This document shows positions 59,776 to 64,000 of a stretch of DNA of 64,000 bases, piece by piece. A program made the translations under genes and the position numbers. The DNA comes from JAPOXR01 sp965214695 (GTDB lineage: Bacteria > Pseudomonadota > Alphaproteobacteria > Rhodobacterales > Rhodobacteraceae), in NCBI GenBank assembly GCA_965214695.1, contig OZ243967.1, positions 1,674,001 through 1,738,000 on the forward strand, given 5' to 3'. How positions within the stretch are numbered: the stretch's first letter is position 1; each line of letters opens with the position of its first letter. The notes below the pieces were generated by a model. The model made no database searches. It had not been told where the DNA came from and saw only the letters and a program-made list of their open reading frames with translations.

Positions 59776-61035
59776 TCAGCCCTGCTCGAGTGCGGCCATC
59801 GCCTTGGCGAAGACGGATGTTGGCATGTCGTAGATTCCACCGCCGATCCGCCCCTTCTTGCCAAGCCGGTCGATGATACCTAGGCCAATCAGGGGGCCAG
59901 CGTCGGCTTCGATGACGCGGCGTGCCGACAGGCCAAGCCTGATGTCGAGACCGTGGAAGCCTGGATGTGGCCCGAGGGGCAGCATCCGGCGGCGAGCCGG
60001 GGCGTCCTCCGGCAAGGCATCCCGGAACTGCTCCTGTTGCGGCGGTGACAGGTGCACGGCCATGGCGCCGAGGCCAAGCGCCTCGACCACGGCGCTGTCG
60101 CCGACTGCCCCGAGGGCGCGGTGGCCGGGAATGTCGCCGGTCTCGCCCCACGGCGGTTCGGCCGGGACCCGGAACCACTTCCCCGGCAGGCCCGACAGCT
60201 GTATGCCGGCAGTCAGGCCGTTGCCGCCGGCCGCGGTCACCAGGGAGGATCCGGCAACGCCCTCGGCGGCACGCATGGCGCATTTGCATGCCGCCATCCA
60301 CAGATTGAGGAAGATCCCCGGCGAGGTCTCCAGGAATTCCTGGAGCCGGGGATTCGGATTGCCGGACCCCCTCGCCAACAACTCGCCGACCAGCAAATCG
60401 GCGCCGACCAGCGTCCGCCCATGACAGTCATCACCCTCGGCGAGGCTCCTGGCCGCCAGCGGAACCAGCGGGATGCCCTCGGCGATTCCGCTCTCCAGCC
60501 AGGCTGCAAACTCGTCATTGACCCATTTCAGATGTTCGACCACGTCATTCGATCGCAGGCCGAGGCGCATGGCTGGCCCGGAGCCGCCATTGATCGGCGC
60601 AAGCGCCATCGCCTGGCCGCGATGGGCATCATACACCCGGTGCAGCGGCATGGAGGCCGACACCACCGCGGCCAGCGGCACGACCACGCCGTGATCCTGC
60701 GCCGGGCGCAGCGTGATCTCGCCGGCGGTGATCATCCGTTCGGCCTGGTCGAGACTGGCGGCCAGACCTTCATGGACGGCAGCAGCGCAAGCGGAATTCA
60801 GGATCGGGCGAACGATCTCCGCCGGTGCCGCGAAAGCCGGCCCGGCGTGCAGCAGCGTGTTGGCTGGCAGGCCGGCGGCATCGGCGGCGCTCGCCAGCCG
60901 GTTCCATACCGGCTCGGCCACGATCAGGTGATCAAGGGCCAGTCGGTCGGCCGGATGAAGCCCGCCGGGATCCAAGCCGCTACCCCGCGCCCGGGATTGT
61001 CCGGACCGGACCAGGATGAAGGCTGCCCTTCCCAT
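59776..61035 (-). CDS. DUF1116-family protein (AllG/YlbE-like)
   Basis: 419 residues from ATG 61035; an in-frame ATG 17 codons upstream is less likely. DUF1116 pattern: GLPANTLLHAGPAF, ILNSACAAAVHEGLA, VVPLAAVVSASMPLHRV, DDCHGRTLVGADLLV, GIFLNLWMAACKCAMRAAEG, SLVTAAGGNGLTAGIQLSGLPGKWF, AVGDSAVVEALGLGAMAV. In ureide catabolism AllG is part of oxamate carbamoyltransferase with FdrA/AllF and AllH, none of which are seen here. Downstream of the Rieske oxygenase and the two 207-residue paralogues, so the substrate may differ. Family strong, reaction uncertain. Confidence 0.85.
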   Translation of the reverse strand: MGRAAFILVRSGQSRARGSGLDPGGLHPADRLALDHLIVAEPVWNRLASAADAAGLPANTLLHAGPAFAAPAEIVRPILNSACAAAVHEGLAASLDQAERMITAGEITLRPAQDHGVVVPLAAVVSASMPLHRVYDAHRGQAMALAPINGGSGPAMRLGLRSNDVVEHLKWVNDEFAAWLESGIAEGIPLVPLAARSLAEGDDCHGRTLVGADLLVGELLARGSGNPNPRLQEFLETSPGIFLNLWMAACKCAMRAAEGVAGSSLVTAAGGNGLTAGIQLSGLPGKWFRVPAEPPWGETGDIPGHRALGAVGDSAVVEALGLGAMAVHLSPPQQEQFRDALPEDAPARRRMLPLGPHPGFHGLDIRLGLSARRVIEADAGPLIGLGIIDRLGKKGRIGGGIYDMPTSVFAKAMAALEQG

Positions 61036-61091
61036 GCATGTTATTCCGTCTCCGGGGCCGGCGGCGGCGATGTCTGCCGCTCGCATGCATG

Positions 61092-61715
61092 CTATTTCGC
61101 CTCCGGGATGATCCAGGTCTCGGAGAAGTAGAGGAAGGCGGTGGTGGTTTCGACCCCGGCCTGGACCCGGCGGCCGATCCTGCCGGGCAATGATCGCCCG
61201 TTGACCATGATTGACGCCGATCCGGCCGGCACCAGCACCGTGAACATGGTATGGCGTCCTGTGCCGGTCTGCTCCGGAACCAGCTCCATCGCCCGCGGCG
61301 CTTCGAGATCCGCCCAGGCAAGCTCGACGACAAGATTGTCGGCCGACACCGTTTCGGCATAGCGGTGGCCCATCGGGTCACCGCTGCTCCTGATCGAGCG
61401 GGCCGGCTGGAAGCGCAGACCGTCATAGGCTGGCGCCTGGCGGAAGGCAGCCAGGCGGCCGATGAACTCCCGCATGAGGTATTCAGCCAGCCCCGGATTG
61501 TCGCCGATGAGCAGGTTGGGTGCCTCGGCGCTGCCGGCGGCGCTGCGTGGCGATGCGTAGAGAAGCAGCAACTCGCCGGGGCCGGCCGGCGACCAGGCCA
61601 CGCGGAAGAACAGCGCCATGGCCGTGAACTCGCCATCCTCGCCCTTGAGCAGGATGCCCGGGTTCTCGCCGGTCCAGTCGACCCGTCCGGGGGTTATTGG
61701 CACTGGAAGTGGCAA
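61092..61715 (-). CDS. 207-residue protein of unknown function, tandem paralogue B
   Basis: Start placed at TTG 61715: it lies 4 bp after the stop of paralogue A, follows a GGGGGAGG sequence, and gives exactly 207 residues, the same length as paralogue A. The two align along their length: an N-terminal PGRVDWTGENPGI, the strand FFRVAWSPAGPGELLLLYAS, APNLLIGDNPGLAEYLM, SADNLVVELAWADLEAPRAM, HTMFTVLVPAGSASIMVNGR, ending YFSETWII. Mostly beta, no membrane span or signal. No family recognised. Operon position suggests an accessory or second-step protein for the Rieske enzyme. Confidence 0.72.
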   Translation of the reverse strand: MPLPVPITPGRVDWTGENPGILLKGEDGEFTAMALFFRVAWSPAGPGELLLLYASPRSAAGSAEAPNLLIGDNPGLAEYLMREFIGRLAAFRQAPAYDGLRFQPARSIRSSGDPMGHRYAETVSADNLVVELAWADLEAPRAMELVPEQTGTGRHTMFTVLVPAGSASIMVNGRSLPGRIGRRVQAGVETTTAFLYFSETWIIPEAK

Positions 61716-61719
61716 ATCC

Positions 61720-62343
61720 TCAGCCTCCCCCGGCCCGGACCCAGGTCTCGGAATATCGCCGCCACGCTGTCGACAGCTGCTGGCCGAATTGCGGCCGGGA
61801 TGATGGCTGGCCAGCCAACCCGGTGCCATTGATCATGATGCTGGCGATGCTGGCCTCGCAGCAGACCGCATACGACTCGTGCCGGCCGGTCATGGAACTC
61901 GCCTGGTCGAGCTCGAGGGGGATCGGCGGGCCGATCTTCTCCCAGGCCAGATTGATCGTTACCCCCTGGCCGCGCAATATCTCGCCGCATCGCCCGTCTG
62001 CCTGCCTGCACCGGCTGGTGGCCGATTCCAGGTCGAGCCAGGACATGGCATCCAATGCCGGCATATCGCCAAACTCGGGATCATGCCGCGTCCAGACATC
62101 GACGATCCAGCGCAGCAAGCGCTGGTTGTCGGTCATCAGCAAATTTGGCGCATCGGGCCATCCTGCCCCGCGCCCGGGCGCGCCGAGCAACAGGCAACCG
62201 CTGCCCCGACCATGCGGCGACAGGCAAACGCGGAAGAACATTGCCAGCGAGACCGGCGGCCGATGGTCCTGGTCATGAAGGCCAATGCGGTGACTCTCGC
62301 CGCACCACTCGACCCGACCGGGATTGATCGACAGCCGCTTCAT
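61720..62343 (-). CDS. 207-residue protein of unknown function, tandem paralogue A
   Basis: ATG at 62343 overlaps the Rieske gene stop by 4 bp. Matches paralogue B in order and length: INPGRVEWCGESHRI, LAMFFRVCLSPHGRG, APNLLMTDNQRLLRWIV, VTINLAWEKIGPPIPLEL, ESYAVCCEASIASIMINGTGL and the end WRRYSETWV. It has extra Cys residues (WCGES, CCEAS) missing from B. No leader or membrane span. Likely arisen by duplication; the 'A-W-E/D ... I-M-V/I-N-G' strand pair is the most conserved element. Function unknown. Confidence 0.75.
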   Translation of the reverse strand: MKRLSINPGRVEWCGESHRIGLHDQDHRPPVSLAMFFRVCLSPHGRGSGCLLLGAPGRGAGWPDAPNLLMTDNQRLLRWIVDVWTRHDPEFGDMPALDAMSWLDLESATSRCRQADGRCGEILRGQGVTINLAWEKIGPPIPLELDQASSMTGRHESYAVCCEASIASIMINGTGLAGQPSSRPQFGQQLSTAWRRYSETWVRAGGG

Positions 62344-63695
62344 TGCCAGCCAGCCTCGTATGCCTTCAGCTTCGAGATGATCGCCTGGCGGCGGTCATCC
62401 CCCCTGAAGCCGTCAGCCGATACATAGATATCCGCCACTGCCAGCGCCACCTCCTTCAGCACCGCGGCGTCATCGCGGCCGGGCTGCGGCGGGATGCGCA
62501 GCATGGTGTCGCCGCCATAGGTCGGGATCGGCGCCTCGTAGACCAGCGATGGCTGCGCTGCATCGGCGCCTGACCGGACATGCCTGATGGCGGCCCGGAG
62601 CTTGCGGCGAACCTTGGCAACGCCGCGGTCGGTAAAGCCGAGATTCTCGCGCCGGTGGATGTTGCGTGGCCCCTGCGACACCCAGGCATCGTAGTCGCCG
62701 GGATCCCGCTGGCGCTGTTCGTAGCTGCGATCGCCGCCCTGGCCGTAGAAATCGGTCTTGCCGAACCCGACCTCCTCGCGGTTGGTCAACCCGCGGGGAT
62801 CATCGCCATCGCGGAAATGCCGCCATGCGATAACCATCGAGTTGGTGTCGTCGATCGGCGTCACCCACCTGCTCAGCCCGCAGCGGCCAAAATAGCGCGG
62901 CTGGTCGGGCACCGGAAAATGCCCGCCATTCTGGGTAAAGCTCGGCAGCATCTTGTCGTGGATCCTGATCCAGATGATGTCGCCGACCCGGCGGGTATTG
63001 GTGTAGAAATCCCCGTATCGGCGTTCATGGAACTCGATCTTCGGCATTTCGGCAAAGGCCTCGATGAACTGCGTGCGAACGGCCCGCGTGTGCAGGTAGA
63101 CCACGTGGAACGGGTCCCAGGCATTCTCCATGACCTGCAGCCAGTTGCAGGGTGATTCGATCAGATAGGGGATCATCTCGTCGCCATCCTCGTCGAAGGT
63201 ATCCATCACCGGGAATGGCGGCATGGTCGTTGGCGGGCCGAGATAGGCAAATGCCAGGCCCTTGTACTCGATGACCGGATAGGCGCCGAGACGGGTCCGG
63301 GTCTTCACCTGGCTGGCTGGCGGCTCGCAGGGAGTCTCCAGGATGGTGCCGTCCACGGCGTATTTCCAGCCATGGTAGCTGCAGCGGATGCCGCCCTCCT
63401 CGACGATGCCGAATTCAAGTGACATGTTCCGGTGACAGCAATGCAGGTGGACCAGCCCGAGCCGGCCGCCCTTCTCCCGGAACAGAACGAGATCCTCGCC
63501 GAGTATCCTGGCGCGCAAGGGAAGCTCGCCGAGCCGGTCGGTCATCGCCACCGGCATCCAGTAGCGGCGCAGATACTCCCCGCAGGGAGTCCCCGGTCCG
63601 ACCTCGGTCAGTTCCGGGTCCGGCTGCTCCTTCCAGACATGCTGGCGTTCATGACCGCGGTAATCCCCCACGGGCACGGCAAATGGTGATGTCAT
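62340..63695 (-). CDS. Rieske non-heme iron oxygenase, alpha subunit (phthalate dioxygenase-like)
   Basis: 451 residues from ATG 63695. Rieske [2Fe-2S] ligands: C86-x-H88 in HLHCCHRNMSL and C105-x2-H108 in IRCSYHGWKY. Mononuclear iron site: N191-x2-D194-x2-H197-x4-H202 in MENAWDPFHVVYLH, including the bridging Asp. LGELPLRARILGEDLVLFRE is typical of the phthalate-dioxygenase-like, alpha-only group. It oxygenates or demethylates an unknown substrate using electrons from a separate reductase, which is not in the window. First gene of the operon with paralogues A and B and DUF1116. Confidence 0.92.
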   Translation of the reverse strand: MTSPFAVPVGDYRGHERQHVWKEQPDPELTEVGPGTPCGEYLRRYWMPVAMTDRLGELPLRARILGEDLVLFREKGGRLGLVHLHCCHRNMSLEFGIVEEGGIRCSYHGWKYAVDGTILETPCEPPASQVKTRTRLGAYPVIEYKGLAFAYLGPPTTMPPFPVMDTFDEDGDEMIPYLIESPCNWLQVMENAWDPFHVVYLHTRAVRTQFIEAFAEMPKIEFHERRYGDFYTNTRRVGDIIWIRIHDKMLPSFTQNGGHFPVPDQPRYFGRCGLSRWVTPIDDTNSMVIAWRHFRDGDDPRGLTNREEVGFGKTDFYGQGGDRSYEQRQRDPGDYDAWVSQGPRNIHRRENLGFTDRGVAKVRRKLRAAIRHVRSGADAAQPSLVYEAPIPTYGGDTMLRIPPQPGRDDAAVLKEVALAVADIYVSADGFRGDDRRQAIISKLKAYEAGWQ

Positions 63696-63902
63696 CGGCC
63701 TTCCCGACAGCTGCGCCAAGACCGGCCTTGGTCATCCTTCCGTCGAAGGCACCGCGGCCGGCGCTCATTCTATCAGCCCGGTGGTGGTGGCGCAAAATCC
63801 GCAACGCTGCCGCCCGGAAATGGCCTGGTCGCCGGAGGAACACGTCCCGGCGCGGCGGCGCAACCCGGCTCCCGGCCAGGGCTGCGCTGCCGGCAATGGG
63901 CG

Positions 63903-64000
63903 TTACCTGAGTTCCTTGCCGGTTGCCTGGTCGACCATCTTCATTGACAGCCTGACCTTGCCCCGGTCATCGAAGCCAACCAGCTTCACCTTGACCTCCT
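63903..64000 (-). CDS. pnp: Polyribonucleotide nucleotidyltransferase, C-terminal end (truncated by window edge)
   Basis: The last 31 codons (EVKVKLVGFDDRGKVRLSMK, then MVDQATGKELR and TAA). This is the C-terminus of the S1 RNA-binding domain of PNPase, where alphaproteobacterial proteins read 'V-K-V-K-x-x-G-F-D-D-R-G-K-V-R-L-S-M'. PNPase degrades RNA 3'-5' and is part of the degradosome. Identification rests on this short but characteristic tail. Confidence 0.8.
   Translation of the reverse strand, partial: EVKVKLVGFDDRGKVRLSMKMVDQATGKELR

Noticed and set aside
59776..61035. Complete oxamate/allantoin catabolic cluster
   Set aside because: Only the DUF1116 (AllG-like) member is present; FdrA/AllF, AllH and a carbamate kinase are absent, so the pathway cannot be claimed.

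Overview
The window is GC-rich bacterial DNA with long, densely packed, often overlapping reading frames. It is most likely alphaproteobacterial. The evidence is the style of the ABC-transporter catabolic operons, a RutR-like TetR regulator, an SRAP protein, and a polynucleotide phosphorylase C-terminus at the right edge. No rRNA, tRNA, CRISPR array or prophage was recognised. Degenerate transposase and group II intron pieces, and several toxin-antitoxin-like loci (XRE tail, RES/Xre, broken MNT-HEPN, putative BECR-fold nuclease, Fic), mark the stretches between catabolic operons as accessory DNA. A free-living soil or marine organism or a host-associated one would both fit; the sequence does not decide.

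Layout. 1-1.6 kb: tail of an XRE-type antitoxin and a wrecked IS630-family transposase. 1.6-15.8 kb: an oligopeptide-type (Dpp/Opp) transport region. Its minus-strand arm carries a rhodanese, a secreted binding protein, two permeases, a leaderless binding-protein homologue, a VOC protein and a STAND NTPase-FGE fusion. Its plus-strand arm carries a fused two-domain ATPase, a hydantoin racemase-like enzyme, a hydantoinase-like amidohydrolase and, further on, a PatB/MalY C-S lyase. 16.1-17.5 kb: a RES/Xre toxin-antitoxin pair behind a clear promoter. 17.7-26.4 kb: a sugar or polyol module (two Gfo/Idh/MocA dehydrogenases, a GMC oxidoreductase, an RbsB/A/C-type transporter) with a regulator made of a winged helix fused to an ABC-type solute-binding domain. 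26.7-29.6 kb: broken MNT-HEPN gene, group II intron RT remnant, and a two-gene toxin-like pair. 29.6-41.5 kb: one long minus-strand operon with a second sugar-type transporter, a second winged-helix/solute-binding regulator, an M24 pita-bread enzyme with an altered metal site, and a 2-oxoacid dehydrogenase complex whose E2 is split over two genes. A divergent SDR follows at 41.7 kb, with two operator-like repeats between the two starts.

42.7-53.1 kb: a Fic protein, then a divergent TetR gene facing an operon of uracil-DNA glycosylase, GMC oxidoreductase, NIPSNAP protein and a BMP/nucleoside-type transporter. 53.4-58.9 kb: a compact two-gene operon of an AAA_14/DUF4143 ATPase and a 1380-residue STAND-like NTPase with a C-terminal PD-(D/E)XK-like domain. 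A near-perfect palindrome sits just upstream. This is the best candidate for a poorly described conflict or defence system. 59.1-63.7 kb: an SRAP protein, then a minus-strand operon of a Rieske oxygenase, two tandem 207-residue paralogues of unknown function and a DUF1116 (AllG/YlbE-like) protein. 63.9-64 kb: the 3' end of pnp.

The most unusual items are the paired winged-helix/solute-binding one-component regulators, each next to an RbsABC-type transporter; the AAA_14 plus STAND-nuclease operon; the STAND-FGE fusion translationally coupled to a VOC gene; the E2 divided between a lipoylated but apparently catalytically dead chain and a lipoyl-less catalytic chain; and the Rieske/tandem-paralogue/DUF1116 operon.
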